The notes beneath the pieces are model-generated. The model was not told where the DNA came from. It worked only from the letters and a program-made list of their open reading frames with translations, and ran no database searches. Positions 33,966 to 43,269 of a stretch of 64,000 bases of DNA are shown here, piece by piece. A program made the position numbers and the translations under genes. The first letter of the stretch is position 1; every line of letters starts with the position of its first letter. The stretch is from Brevibacillus porteri. GTDB taxonomy: Bacteria > Bacillota > Bacilli > Brevibacillales > Brevibacillaceae. The stretch lies in assembly GCF_003013475.1 (NCBI RefSeq), contig NZ_PXZO01000018.1, forward strand, positions 1 through 64,000, read 5' to 3'.

Positions 33966-34907
33966 GTGGATTTTCATCGTCGAGTACTGCCGGAATTAAG
34001 GCAAACATTAGCGCAATTCCCTGGTTTTCAACTCGAAGAAAATTTGGAGTCGAGCAGGGCCATGCTGAGAAATCCGCCTATTGTGAAGTCAGAGCATGTA
34101 CGTACCACAAGTCGAATGATTCAAGGCGCAGCAGGAGAGATGCTAGCGAAAATATACGAGCCCGCCCAGCGGACAGGCAGTAAGCTTCCGGCCATGCTGT
34201 GGATTCACGGAGGAGGCTATGTGCTGGGGCACCCCGATATGGATGATGCTCTCTGCGAACGCTTCGTACAAGCGGCTAATTGTATCGTCGTATCGGTCGA
34301 TTATCGTCTGGCTCCCGAACACCCCTATCCAGCCGCCATCCATGACTGTTACGCCGGGTTAACGTGGATGACAGACGAAGCAGAGTCACTCGGCATCGAT
34401 TTGGATCGGGTTGCGATTGCTGGTGCAAGCGGGGGAGGGGGGCTGACCGCAGCACTTGCTTTAATGGCTCGCGACAAAGGTGGACCAGCCCTTATTTTCC
34501 AAATGCCGTTGTATCCAATGATCGACAACCGTAATCGTACAGCGTCGAGCTATGAAATTGAGGCTGAAAATGCAACCTGGAACCGGACAAACAATTTGGA
34601 TGCGTGGAGTATGTACTTGGGCGAAGGTACCGACGACAGTCAGCTATCCGCATATGCGGTGCCATCGAGAGCAGAAAGCTTGGCGGGGCTGCCGCCGGCC
34701 TATACGTGTGTAGGACAGCTCGATTTGTTCCGAGATGAGACGATCGAATATGTGACGCGCCTTGCACAAGCGGGCGTAGACGTAGAATTTCATCTGTATC
34801 CCGGCTGCTACCACTGCTTTGAAGTGTTTGTCCCCGAAGCGGAAGTGAGCCAGCGTGCCAGCCAAAGCTATGTGGATGCGATGGCAAGAGCGCTTAATCC
34901 TGACTAA
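33966..34907 (+). CDS. Alpha/beta hydrolase, hormone-sensitive-lipase family
   Basis: Carboxylesterase of 313 residues with all HSL-family elements: oxyanion-hole HGGGYVLGHP, nucleophile elbow GASGGGG, acid in GQLDLFRDE and histidine in YHCFEVF. The GTG start at 33966 has AAGGGAGTG 8 bases upstream; an in-frame TTG at 33945 would overlap the preceding stop. Cotranscribed with the flavin monooxygenase. Confidence 0.9.
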   Translation: MDFHRRVLPELRQTLAQFPGFQLEENLESSRAMLRNPPIVKSEHVRTTSRMIQGAAGEMLAKIYEPAQRTGSKLPAMLWIHGGGYVLGHPDMDDALCERFVQAANCIVVSVDYRLAPEHPYPAAIHDCYAGLTWMTDEAESLGIDLDRVAIAGASGGGGLTAALALMARDKGGPALIFQMPLYPMIDNRNRTASSYEIEAENATWNRTNNLDAWSMYLGEGTDDSQLSAYAVPSRAESLAGLPPAYTCVGQLDLFRDETIEYVTRLAQAGVDVEFHLYPGCYHCFEVFVPEAEVSQRASQSYVDAMARALNPD

Positions 34908-34930
34908 TCTAAGAGACAGAGACAGAGACA

Positions 34931-34979
34931 AAAAGCACAACAACCGAACGAGGGCGATCTCGGCGATTGTTGTGCTTTT
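34931..34979 (+). terminator. Terminator after esterase gene
   Basis: AAAAGCACAACAA and TTGTTGTGCTTTT form a 13-bp stem with a 23-base loop; the A and T tracts allow use on both strands. Confidence 0.88.
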
Positions 34980-35025
34980 GTAAGCTCTTATAACCGCAGT
35001 GGCACAAAAATTTTCGGTCATCTTC

Positions 35026-35370
35026 TCATTGAATCGTTCCCTGTTTTTCCTCCATCACATCATTGATTAATATGACTCCATGCGAAAGGGTCGTTCCGCC
35101 GCCGAATGCTCCGGCTACCGCTACTGTTTCAGCAATTTCTTTTTGGGAAACTCCGTCGTTGAGAGCTGCTTCCAAATGATAGACAATACAGTGCTCATTT
35201 CCGGAGTAAAGGGAGATAGCCAGTGCCTGCAAATGCTTATGCTTGGATGACAATTCACCGGACGAAAAGCATTGGCTGGTGAATTCATTATATGCTCGCA
35301 AGGCCTCTGGCATCAGCTGTCCAAAAGCTTGCAGTCCTTCACGATACTGTTCGGCCAAATAGTGCTCCAT
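35026..35370 (-). CDS. Carboxymuconolactone decarboxylase / AhpD-like protein
   Basis: The 114-residue protein belongs to the CMD fold: YNEFTSQCFSSGELSSKHKHLQALAISL, then the active-site helix GNEHCIVYHLEAAL, where only one of the two AhpD-type cysteines is present (C-x3-H), and GVSQKEIAETVAVAGAFGGG. The start at 35370 has AGGAGG eight or nine bases upstream, although the frame is open to 35430. With a single Cys, a peroxidase-reductase role is doubtful. Single gene. Confidence 0.85.
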   Translation of the reverse strand: MEHYLAEQYREGLQAFGQLMPEALRAYNEFTSQCFSSGELSSKHKHLQALAISLYSGNEHCIVYHLEAALNDGVSQKEIAETVAVAGAFGGGTTLSHGVILINDVMEEKQGTIQ

Positions 35371-35757
35371 GGTTCCATTTCCTCCTATTTTAAAATCGCT
35401 GATAGTATTTCTTTGCTGGTAAATTTTCATACTGCTTATCCTTTATAGAGGTACGATCACATTCCGAAATAATTGATTTGTCACATATTATTTCTTCTTT
35501 TTAGATACAAGTATATTTGGTTATCAAGTATTTTCCTTGTAAATATAATTGTGGATATTATAAAAACATATTAAAATGTATGAAGTGATCAACAAATGTT
35601 ACGTAAGGCAAGTGAGGTGAATAATCTTACTAACTAGTAGGAATGCTTGATAAGAAGTGAAGAGAATTTTAAGCGGCAGTTTTTCAATCAATAAAATCAG
35701 AATGACTAGAAGCTTTCCAAAAATACCGCCAACAGCAGAGAGGAAGAGGAATCTTAC
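35371..35757. other. Gap between CMD-like gene and permease
   Basis: No gene seen. AT-rich; probable divergent promoters, but no convincing -35/-10 pair was picked. AGAGGAAGAGG before 35758 is the permease ribosome binding site. Confidence 0.35.
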
Positions 35758-37137
35758 GTGGAAAACAAAGAACTGAAGAGAGGCCTGGAAGCCCGTCATA
35801 TTCAGATGATTGCTTTGGGCGGTACGATTGGTGTTGGGCTATTTATGGGGTCTGCCAGCACGATCAAATGGACAGGACCATCTGTCATGCTAGCTTATGC
35901 AATTGTAGGAATTTTTATTTTTTTCATCATGCGTGCAATGGGTGAAATGTTGTATATGGAACCGAGTACGGGTTCATTCGCGACTTTTGGGCATAAGTAT
36001 ATCCATCCGTTAGCAGGTTATATGACGGCTTGGAGTAACTGGTTCCAGTGGGTCATTGTCGGGATGGCAGAGATCATCGCCGTTGGGCAGTATATGCAGT
36101 ATTGGTTCCCGGATTTACCGCCTTGGATTCCAGGCATAATTGCCATGGTGATTCTCGGTGCAGCAAACCTGGTCTCGGTAAAATCATTTGGTGAATTTGA
36201 GTTTTGGTTCGCCATGATCAAAATTGTAACGATCGTTTTGATGATTATTGCAGGGTTTGGATTGATTTTCTTTGGCTTTGGAAATGGTGGAAACGCAATC
36301 GGATTATCGAATCTGTGGGAGAATGGCGGATTCTTTACGGGCGGTTGGACAGGCTTTTTCTTTGCCCTTTCCTTGGTGATTGGGGCGTATCAAGGTGTCG
36401 AACTCATCGGGATTACCGCAGGGGAAGCAAAAGACCCGAGAAAAACATTAACGAGTGCGATCCAAAGTATTATCTGGCGTATTTTGATTTTCTATATCGG
36501 TGCGATCTTTGTTATTGTAACCGTTTACCCTTGGGATCAATTACAGGCAATCGGCAGTCCGTTCGTTGCTACTTTTGCGAAGATTGGTATTACCGCTGCT
36601 GCAGGTATCATTAACTTTGTGGTGATCACTGCTGCTATGTCTGGCTGTAATAGTGGGATCTATAGTGCAGGGCGTATGCTGTATACCTTAGGTGTTAATG
36701 GCCAAGCTCCGAAAGTTTTTACGAAGCTGTCTTCGAATGGTGTGCCGTTGTTAGGTACGATTGGTGTGCTGATCGGTCTGGGCATTGGCGTTATCTTAAG
36801 CTATATTGCCCCAGAAAATCTCTTCGTCTATGTGTATAGTGCGAGTGTGCTGCCTGGTATGGTACCGTGGTTTGTCATTTTGATCAGTCAAATCAGATTC
36901 CGAAAAGCAAAGGGTGCTGAAATGGACAACCATCCATTCAAAATGCCTTTTGCCCCAGTGAGCAACTATTTGACTATTGCTTTTCTCATCATGGTACTCA
37001 TTGGTATGTGGATCAATGATGACACACGCGTTTCCCTGATTGCCGGAATTGTCTTCTTGGCGATTGTGGTCATCAGCTTCTTTGCACTAGGAATTAGCAA
37101 GGCCGTACCACTGGACGAGCAATCAAATAAGAAGTAA
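35758..37137 (+). CDS. Amino acid permease (AAT family)
   Basis: Twelve-helix APC-superfamily symporter of 459 residues. It shows [20 protein letters not shown] with the helix 1 substrate loop [11 protein letters not shown], the [11 protein letters not shown] segment in helix 2 and [17 protein letters not shown] in helix 6. Closest in style to Bacillus YbxG/YtnA/AapA and enteric ProY/GabP-type permeases. GTG start. Substrate cannot be told from sequence alone; proline, threonine or alanine types are possible. Confidence 0.9.
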   Translation: MENKELKRGLEARHIQMIALGGTIGVGLFMGSASTIKWTGPSVMLAYAIVGIFIFFIMRAMGEMLYMEPSTGSFATFGHKYIHPLAGYMTAWSNWFQWVIVGMAEIIAVGQYMQYWFPDLPPWIPGIIAMVILGAANLVSVKSFGEFEFWFAMIKIVTIVLMIIAGFGLIFFGFGNGGNAIGLSNLWENGGFFTGGWTGFFFALSLVIGAYQGVELIGITAGEAKDPRKTLTSAIQSIIWRILIFYIGAIFVIVTVYPWDQLQAIGSPFVATFAKIGITAAAGIINFVVITAAMSGCNSGIYSAGRMLYTLGVNGQAPKVFTKLSSNGVPLLGTIGVLIGLGIGVILSYIAPENLFVYVYSASVLPGMVPWFVILISQIRFRKAKGAEMDNHPFKMPFAPVSNYLTIAFLIMVLIGMWINDDTRVSLIAGIVFLAIVVISFFALGISKAVPLDEQSNKK

Positions 37138-37140
37138 CGA

Positions 37141-37171
37141 AAGGGACCAACATTTGTTGGTCCTTTTTTTG
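37141..37171 (+). terminator. Terminator after permease gene
   Basis: GGACCAAC, ATTT, GTTGGTCC and seven T. Confidence 0.92.
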
Positions 37172-37324
37172 TTCATCAAATCGCCTTTGTACGGCATACC
37201 TACTTCGTTTATCATTAGGATGACTGGACTGGTTAACCGTCTTCGGCTGCCAATGTCCGGGCTCGTCAATGGGTAGACTAAAGCGGGATACTCATTCATG
37301 ATCTGAGAAAAAAGGAGCATAAGA

Positions 37325-37849
37325 ATGAAACAACGCAACTATACACCGATTATCGTTATTCTCACCATAGCGATTAACACGCTGATCGCCATCTTGTACT
37401 TCATGCCGAAGAACAATGATTTCAGCCATCTCGATCTGACGTTTCTGCCGTTTTTTAATGCGGTCATGAACAGTTTTACCTTTGTATTTCTGGTTGCCGC
37501 ACTCGTTTCCATCCTGAAGTTCAAAAACATGAAGATGCATCGAGGATATATTTTTGCAGCCTTCTCGACAACAGCTCTCTTCTTGGTTTCGTATGTGATC
37601 TACCACGGAATGGCACCTAGCACTTCCTACGGGGGAGAGGGAATTCTGCGGCCGATCTATTACTTCATTTTGATTACACATATTCTGCTGTCGGCGCTTA
37701 TCGTGCCTTTTGCGCTGATTACGACTGCACGTGGACTCAACATGAAGGTGGAAAAACATAAAAAAATCGCCCGCTGGACGATGCCGATGTGGCTGTATGT
37801 CAGTGCGACGGGTGTCATTGTTTACATCATGATTTCTCCGTACTATTAA
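37325..37849 (+). CDS. ctaM: DUF420 membrane protein, CtaM/YozB-like
   Basis: The 174-residue protein with five predicted helices matches B. subtilis YozB/CtaM-type proteins: TFLPFFNAVMNSFTF, KMHRGYIFAAFSTTALFLVSYVIYH with family-conserved histidines (MHRG, VIYHG), and HILLSALIVPFALITTARGL. CtaM is required for maturation of heme-copper oxidases in Firmicutes. AAAAAGGAGC precedes the ATG. No oxidase genes are nearby, which is usual for this family. Confidence 0.85.
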   Translation: MKQRNYTPIIVILTIAINTLIAILYFMPKNNDFSHLDLTFLPFFNAVMNSFTFVFLVAALVSILKFKNMKMHRGYIFAAFSTTALFLVSYVIYHGMAPSTSYGGEGILRPIYYFILITHILLSALIVPFALITTARGLNMKVEKHKKIARWTMPMWLYVSATGVIVYIMISPYY

Positions 37850-37851
37850 TC

Positions 37852-37893
37852 AAAAAAAGAGCATTAGCTGCTGAAGGCTAACGCTCTTTTTTT
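37852..37893. terminator. Bidirectional terminator
   Basis: AAAAAAAGAGC-A-TTAGC and GGCTAA-C-GCTCTTTTTTT pair around a short loop; A/T tracts on both sides serve ctaM and the converging PepSY gene. Confidence 0.92.
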
Positions 37894-37906
37894 ATGGCCG
37901 AAGCCT

Positions 37907-38416
37907 TTATATTTTCGTTTCACGTTTCTTAAACCAGCGTTTGGGCAGGAAATAAATGAGCCCGGAGACGACAAGAAAAGCAGTTAAAATGGAGATAATC
38001 TCTAACACAGTCACATAGTTAAGGTCTTCCCATTCGCCCACATGCAGTCCGTAGAAGAAATCTAAAATAGGATCTTGTTTCAAGGCTGTGATGTGCCCTT
38101 CTGAAGAAACAGTCAGCCGCAGAATAGGTTCTCTGCTGACGTAGACTTTGAAAGAGTCACCTGATTTTGCGATCGATCTGATCTCAGCCCAAGAATATTC
38201 CCCAGTTTCTACTAACTTCTCCCCCACATAGGCAATGGTTAGCTCTTCTGGTTTTGCGGGTACCTCGATCATTGAGGTTTTCAAGTCTGTGGCTTTTTCC
38301 TGATACCAAGGAACATTTAACAGGAGAAAACCAGTAATGGCCCACATCAGCAAGAAAAGGCTAACGATAAGTCCGATGTAGCGGTGGAAGTTACGGTTCC
38401 ACTTCTTAAATAGCAT
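37907..38416 (-). CDS. PepSY-domain membrane protein
   Basis: The 169-residue protein has two membrane helices, at about 12-35 (YIGLIVSLFLLMWAITGFLLL) and 133-158, flanking an extracytoplasmic PepSY-like domain. FHRYIGL with its histidine, and GLHVGEW, recall PepSY_TM proteins linked to iron or heme reductases. The function is unknown. It lies 116 bp downstream of the small secreted-protein gene on the same strand and may be cotranscribed. Confidence 0.8.
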   Translation of the reverse strand: MLFKKWNRNFHRYIGLIVSLFLLMWAITGFLLLNVPWYQEKATDLKTSMIEVPAKPEELTIAYVGEKLVETGEYSWAEIRSIAKSGDSFKVYVSREPILRLTVSSEGHITALKQDPILDFFYGLHVGEWEDLNYVTVLEIISILTAFLVVSGLIYFLPKRWFKKRETKI

Positions 38417-38532
38417 GCAGGGTTACTCCTCTCGATGACGTTCTTGATGATTTTATAAACTTTGTTGATAAAAGGAGATGGCTCACATGAGCTATTTTCC
38501 TTGAACAATTCGTGAATCAAAACCTGGTGCAT

Positions 38533-38850
38533 TTACCAATCCCATTGGCTTTGTTTCATTCCAAGGTTCTCGGCGAGTATGGAAGCGATCGGTTGCTTGA
38601 TGGGGGCAAGTGAATTTGCCGTGCAGCTGGATTCTGGCTGATAATTCAGTTCCTGCGCTTTTTTCATATCAGCTTCGGCTAGATTGTTCGTTTTGTTAGC
38701 TTGCTCATAACAGGGCGGTGAAATATACGTCTTGTTCGTGTGCTCCAATATGATACGTGTATCGGGGGAAGGGCTAGCCTCAACAGGAATGGAAAGCACG
38801 CCTGTTACTGCGACTACAGCACCAATGCCAATAAGAAGTCCTCGCTTCAT
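38533..38850 (-). CDS. Small secreted protein of unknown function
   Basis: A 105-residue product with a clear signal peptide (MKRGLLIGIGAVVAVTGVLS, cleavage near VEASPSP). The mature part has two cysteines (PPCYEQ and SSCTAN), is polar and has no recognised family. GGAG lies 8 bases before the ATG at 38850; GTG 38859 is also in frame. Upstream of the PepSY gene. Confidence 0.6.
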   Translation of the reverse strand: MKRGLLIGIGAVVAVTGVLSIPVEASPSPDTRIILEHTNKTYISPPCYEQANKTNNLAEADMKKAQELNYQPESSCTANSLAPIKQPIASILAENLGMKQSQWDW

Positions 38851-38953
38851 CATATTCACTCCATCTATTTAATAAAGGATTGTCCAAATGAGCCGATTTA
38901 TTGTAACACCATATTTTCAAGACAGTAATGGCTCATTATAGCTATTTACATGG

Positions 38954-38990
38954 AAAAACCACCGCCTCCAATCGGGGACGGTGGCTGGTT
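38954..38990 (-). terminator. Terminator of the macrolide phosphotransferase gene
   Basis: On the minus strand CCACCG and CGGTGG close a hairpin followed by five T. Confidence 0.85.
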
Positions 38991-38994
38991 TTAT

Positions 38995-39921
38995 TCAGTA
39001 AGAAATCTCTTTGCCGTTTTCATCGACTCCCAGAGCTTGTTGTGCCATGATCTTGAACTCTTCCAGTCCTGATTTCAACGCAAAGGTGGCAAGAATGACG
39101 GGATACACGGATGTCATTTCTGCGATATGCTCATGCATGCGCGGCCATACACGGCCTCCTGCTTTTTCGTAGCGTTTGATGAAATCAGCCAAGCCTGAAT
39201 CCCCAAACAACATGTAAAAGACCGTAAAGTCCGTCGCCGGATCAGCTACTTCGGCCTCCGTCCAATCCAGGAGCCCCGTTACCTTTCCGTTTTCATCAAC
39301 CAGGATATGCCCCGGATGGAGGTCACCATGCACGAGAACAGAGTGAGCAGGCCAGAATGTATCATCCGCAAGCCATTTTTGCCAACGATCCCATAGCGCC
39401 CCAGAAACGCCAAAGACGCGTTTGACTTCATTCATCTTTTCTCGAAGGCTTGCTCGTGCTTCGCTAGGCTGCTTGACGCGGATACCAGCATCTCGAGCAA
39501 GATCATGATGGATACCGTGTAACTCGACCAATGCTTCTGCCCATGTTTGTATGCACAGCTCAGGTAGAGATTCAGGGTTCAAATACCACTCATAATTTTT
39601 TGTTTCCATATTGATCGTTGCCATCGGTGTGCCACTTAGGATCGGATAAGCGATGAATTCAGAAGTGTGAACCTGCCAATCCGGTACTTCTACACGTAGA
39701 TGTTTTGCCACGAGATCTAACACCTTTTTCTCGTAACGAGCTGTCTCCACGACATCGTCACGGCGCGGTTGGCGCAATACCCATGGGACGACATCTATCG
39801 TACTTGCAAAAATCGCAAGGAAATCTAAGCCAGATTCATTCACTTTCACGGTAGTTGGGTCTACAAGGATTCCGTTGTTTTTCGCGATGGCGAGCATTTG
39901 CTCTACATTGTTTTTAGACAT
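38995..39921 (-). CDS. mph: Macrolide 2'-phosphotransferase (Mph family)
   Basis: GTP-dependent kinase that inactivates macrolides at the 2'-hydroxyl; an aminoglycoside-phosphotransferase-fold enzyme. The 308-residue length equals Mph(K)/YcbJ-type chromosomal enzymes. Motifs: ESGLDFLAIFA, WVLRQPRRDDV (ATP-lysine/arginine region), catalytic loop LVHGDLHPGHILVD and the DFG-like LLDWTEAEVADP. It is a single gene without mobile-element signs, so it looks intrinsic. The symbol is given at family level; spectrum cannot be read from sequence. Confidence 0.85.
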   Translation of the reverse strand: MSKNNVEQMLAIAKNNGILVDPTTVKVNESGLDFLAIFASTIDVVPWVLRQPRRDDVVETARYEKKVLDLVAKHLRVEVPDWQVHTSEFIAYPILSGTPMATINMETKNYEWYLNPESLPELCIQTWAEALVELHGIHHDLARDAGIRVKQPSEARASLREKMNEVKRVFGVSGALWDRWQKWLADDTFWPAHSVLVHGDLHPGHILVDENGKVTGLLDWTEAEVADPATDFTVFYMLFGDSGLADFIKRYEKAGGRVWPRMHEHIAEMTSVYPVILATFALKSGLEEFKIMAQQALGVDENGKEISY

Positions 39922-40144
39922 AATAAAAACACCTCATTCATGAATAGGTAAAATCAATCAAACACAAATAAACTCATCCCATTCCGAGTTTTGAAAATGG
40001 CTGAGCCGACTTGGGGTCTTGTCGATATTAACGAAGTCTCATGAATGCGATGCCCATTGCAATGTCCATCATTGTACCCTCCTATAATTGAAAACAAAGA
40101 TAGTGTACCATGGAATCTAACGAATAGCGACGAGGAGATAAGCG

Positions 40145-40909
40145 ATGATGAAATTGATATCTTGGAATGTAAATGGACTTCGCGCATGCGTAAACAAAGG
40201 GTTTTACGAGTACTTCAAAGAAGCGAATGCCGATATAGTTTGCTTGCAGGAAACGAAGCTGCAAGAAGGTCAAATCGAGTTGGAGATCGGTGAGGAGTAT
40301 CATCGATATTGGAACTACGCAGAGAAAAAGGGCTATTCCGGGACGGCTGTTTTTACAAAAATGGAACCACTCTCTGTTCGTTATGGACTGGAAGAAAACC
40401 ATGAGCCTGAGGGCCGCGTGATTACTTTGGAGTTTCAGGATTTCTACTTGGTCACGGTCTACACCCCGAATGCGAAGCGTGATTTGTCGAGATTGGATTA
40501 TCGGCTGGAATGGGAGGATCGGTTTCGGAACTACTTATTGCAGTTGGATGCGAAGAAGCCCGTGGTGGTTTGTGGGGATCTGAATGTCGCCCATCAAGAG
40601 ATTGATTTGAAGAATGCGAAGTCGAATCGCAATAATTCTGGCTTTACGCCGGAAGAGCGTGAGAAGATGACGAGATTGCTTTCATCCGGATTTGTGGATA
40701 CCTATCGATATTTTTATCCGGATCAGACCGATGCTTATACGTGGTGGTCTTTTATGCCGAAAGTGAGAGAACGGAATATCGGATGGCGTATTGATTATTT
40801 TCTTGCTTCTGAGAGGCTAGCTCCATCGTTGCTTGGGGCGGGAATTGACTCACAGGTGATGGGAAGCGATCATTGTCCAGTTGTGTTGGAGCTGGGGAAT
40901 ATCGAATAA
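40145..40909 (+). CDS. exoA: Exodeoxyribonuclease III / AP endonuclease ExoA
   Basis: Cleaves DNA 5' to abasic sites and has 3'-exonuclease and 3'-phosphatase activity in base-excision repair. The 254-residue protein contains SWNVNGLRA, LQETKLQEGQ (metal-binding Glu), CGDLNVAHQEIDL (catalytic D and N), WRIDYF and GSDHCPV (catalytic His), closely following B. subtilis ExoA. GAGGAG lies 7 bases upstream. Alone here, apart from the Nfo/AlkA/AdaA repair cluster 9 kb away. Confidence 0.96.
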   Translation: MMKLISWNVNGLRACVNKGFYEYFKEANADIVCLQETKLQEGQIELEIGEEYHRYWNYAEKKGYSGTAVFTKMEPLSVRYGLEENHEPEGRVITLEFQDFYLVTVYTPNAKRDLSRLDYRLEWEDRFRNYLLQLDAKKPVVVCGDLNVAHQEIDLKNAKSNRNNSGFTPEEREKMTRLLSSGFVDTYRYFYPDQTDAYTWWSFMPKVRERNIGWRIDYFLASERLAPSLLGAGIDSQVMGSDHCPVVLELGNIE

Positions 40910-41108
40910 AGAGAGGGAGGAAGGGTAGGATATGAGTGAGTATGCCATGCCTGTAGTCAGCAATTGTGAGGGTGAGTGACCTGAAATAGCAAAACTGCCT
41001 ATAATCAAACAATTAAGACGAAATTGGATATAAGCGAACTTTGATATGAGGGAGTGGAGTTTCGTACAATGAAAACGTAAGACTTCTAAATGAAGAGGGG
41101 ATAGGATA

Positions 41109-42428
41109 TTGCTAACCATGAATTTGTTACTAATTGCTTTTCTGATTGTTGCTACTGCATTTTTTGTGGCAACTGAATTCGCAATTGTAAAGCTTCGCCC
41201 AAGCCGTGTGGACCAACTGGTCATGGAAGGGAGAAAGAATGCTATTGCTGTTCAGAAAGTAGTTAGTAACCTAGATGGATATTTGTCAGCGTGTCAGTTG
41301 GGGATTACGTTGACAGCCATTGGCTTGGGGGTATTAGGGAAACCGACGATTGAAAGCATCATTAGCCCATTTCTTACGCCTTATTTACCCGAACAAGTCG
41401 TTGCAGTTCTGTCGTTTGTGATTGCTTACTCGCTTGTTACGTTTCTACATGTGGTTGTCGGGGAACTGGCACCGAAAACAGTGGCGATTCAAAAGGCAGA
41501 AGTGGTTAGCTTACTTTGTGCGAAACCTATTATTTGGTTCTATAAATTGATGTACCCTGCAATCTGGGTGCTGAATGGCTCTGCTGCTCTACTTGTGCGT
41601 TCATTCGGGATGAAACTGACCAAGGAGCACGAAGAAAGTCACTCAGAAGAAGAACTGCGAATCATTTTGACGGAAAGCTATGAGAGCGGCAAAATTAATC
41701 AGTCTGAGTATGGATACGTTAGCAATATTTTTGCTTTTGACGAGATGCTTGCTCGCGAGATTATGGTCCCGCGAACAGATATGAGCTGCTTGCACAAGGA
41801 ATATACCCTTGAGCAAAACCTGCGAATCATGAAAGAAGAGCAATATACCCGTTTCCCGGTTATATCGCAAAACAAAGATCATATTATCGGGATGATTAAC
41901 ACGAAAGAGTTCTTTCTGAATTATGCCGATGATCCAAATTTGGATTTTTCCAAGCTCATCCGACCGTTTTTGACGGTTTCAGAGGCTACTCCTGTAAAAG
42001 ATCTTTTGAAAAAAATGCAGAAACAAAGAACGCATATCGCCATCCTGATTGACGAATATGGCGGTACCTCCGGAATGGTTACGATCGAAGACATTTTGGA
42101 GGAAATTGTAGGTGAGATCCGTGATGAGTTCGACGCGGAGGAAAAAGCCGAAATCGAAATCGTGGAAGAGAACAGCCATGTGATTGTGGACGGAAAGGTA
42201 TTGCTCTCCGAGGTTAACGATTTGCTTAACGCCAATATTAATGAAGAAGAGCTCGATACCATCGGGGGTTGGCTATACAGTCAAAATTCGACGCTCAAAG
42301 AAGGTATCCAATGGCAATACGATGATCTCGTCTTTACGATCAGAAAGAAAGACAAGCATCGCGTACGGAAGATTGAGATTCAGAAGGCATTGGAAGTCCC
42401 AGCTCGTGAACTGCAGGATGTAACGTAA
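41109..42428 (+). CDS. Hemolysin-C/CorC-type CNNM and CBS domain membrane protein
   Basis: The 439-residue protein has a CNNM/DUF21 membrane domain with four helices (residues 1-190; TEFAIVKLRPSRVDQL and GYLSACQLGITLTAIGLG), a CBS pair (about 205-330, MVPRTDMSCL to GMVTIEDILEEIVGEI) and a CorC_HlyC C-terminal domain (350-435). Homologues in Bacillus (YhdP/MpfA) are linked to magnesium efflux. The start is TTG 41109 or ATG 41118; the site GAGGGGATAGGA fits either. Confidence 0.9.
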   Translation: MLTMNLLLIAFLIVATAFFVATEFAIVKLRPSRVDQLVMEGRKNAIAVQKVVSNLDGYLSACQLGITLTAIGLGVLGKPTIESIISPFLTPYLPEQVVAVLSFVIAYSLVTFLHVVVGELAPKTVAIQKAEVVSLLCAKPIIWFYKLMYPAIWVLNGSAALLVRSFGMKLTKEHEESHSEEELRIILTESYESGKINQSEYGYVSNIFAFDEMLAREIMVPRTDMSCLHKEYTLEQNLRIMKEEQYTRFPVISQNKDHIIGMINTKEFFLNYADDPNLDFSKLIRPFLTVSEATPVKDLLKKMQKQRTHIAILIDEYGGTSGMVTIEDILEEIVGEIRDEFDAEEKAEIEIVEENSHVIVDGKVLLSEVNDLLNANINEEELDTIGGWLYSQNSTLKEGIQWQYDDLVFTIRKKDKHRVRKIEIQKALEVPARELQDVT

Positions 42429-42473
42429 CGAAAAGATGGTACCTTATTGAAAGTATCGGCAAAAGGAGCTTAC

Positions 42474-42557
42474 GTGGAAAAATACGAGCGTGTAGAAGCT
42501 GCGGAAGTACCGAAAAATATTACGTTGTCATTTCACAAAAGAAACGGGACCGAATGA
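42474..42557 (+). CDS. Possible 27-residue peptide
   Basis: GTG start with AAAGGAG 7 bases upstream opens MEKYERVEAAEVPKNITLSF and ends inside the terminator stem at 42557. The good site and spacing argue for translation; the overlap with a terminator and lack of any known family argue against. No function is proposed. Confidence 0.3.
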   Translation: MEKYERVEAAEVPKNITLSFHKRNGTE

Positions 42558-42570
42558 TGGGGTCCCGTTT
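42542..42570. terminator. Terminator between CBS protein and DHFR-like genes
   Basis: AAACGGGACC pairs perfectly with GGTCCCGTTT across a nine-base loop. Usable by both converging genes. Confidence 0.82.
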
Positions 42571-42586
42571 CACTTATTAAGCGAGA

Positions 42587-43138
42587 TTATACATAAACAA
42601 TGTTGTAAGTAGGTTTCGTTACGCCGTTCGCGTACTGTTTCATGTCCACTAACTCGAGTTTGAGACGTGGCTTCGCACTTCCGAATAGAGGGATACCTTC
42701 ACCGACCATCACCGGATTCACTTTCAGCACTAATTGATCAATTAGTTGATGTGCCAGTAACGCTCCTGCCAATTCACCGCCCCCACACAGCCACAGCTTG
42801 CCGTTTTCTTGATGCTTGAGATTCTTGATAAATTCGATGGCATCGCTTTTGACCAGCTCGACTTCTGCATTGGATTCAAACTGCATGGAGCTTGAGAAAA
42901 TATAATGCTTGATTCCCTTATAGCCTGGTTCGCCCGGCTTGGCACCGAATTTAAACCCAAACTCGTAGGTTTTGGCGCCCATCAGCACAGCATCATATTC
43001 CTGAATTTCAGATAAAAAGTCCGGTACATGTTCTCCCTCAAATAAAAAGAGAGTGCTGTCGATATTTCCGTCCATCATGGCTTGATCAGCAATGAAATTG
43101 TCTAGCGAAACGGCAACATGATACGTTAAGGTAGCCAT
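42587..43138 (-). CDS. Dihydrofolate-reductase-like protein (RibD C-terminal domain)
   Basis: The 183-residue protein belongs to the RibD_C/DHFR-like reductase family: YHVAVSLDNFIAD, DAVLMGAKTYEFG (where DHFR has the G-R-x-T/S motif), then LWLCGGGELAGALLAHQLID near the NADPH site. Members in Bacillales (YyaP, YwjB) have unknown substrates. It is divergent from the MarR gene at 43270, with only 131 bp between, so MarR may control it. Confidence 0.88.
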   Translation of the reverse strand: MATLTYHVAVSLDNFIADQAMMDGNIDSTLFLFEGEHVPDFLSEIQEYDAVLMGAKTYEFGFKFGAKPGEPGYKGIKHYIFSSSMQFESNAEVELVKSDAIEFIKNLKHQENGKLWLCGGGELAGALLAHQLIDQLVLKVNPVMVGEGIPLFGSAKPRLKLELVDMKQYANGVTKPTYNIVYV

Positions 43139-43239
43139 TCAGAGATCCCTCCTTTTTCCTACTTCCATTTTATGTGAACAAGCTGGGATTTGAACACACT
43201 TGAATTGACATAGTCGTAGATTACGTTTATTTTAATAGT

Positions 43240-43249
43240 TAAGTTAACT
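43240..43249. promoter_or_regulatory. Candidate MarR operator
   Basis: AAGTTAACTT is a perfect palindrome just upstream of the MarR ribosome binding site. TTAAGTTTAATTAAATATTAA at about 43800-43820, before the hydrolase gene, has similar TTAA-rich content, so the regulator could act on both. Confidence 0.4.
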
Positions 43250-43269
43250 TAATTATTGGTGGTGGTTAA

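Noticed and set aside
34911..34930. Short (GACAGA) tandem run
   Set aside because: Only about three units just before a terminator; likely chance or minor slippage.
37273..37282. TAGACTAAAG, another partial match to the end repeat
   Set aside because: Single short match without TGT end or neighbouring copies.
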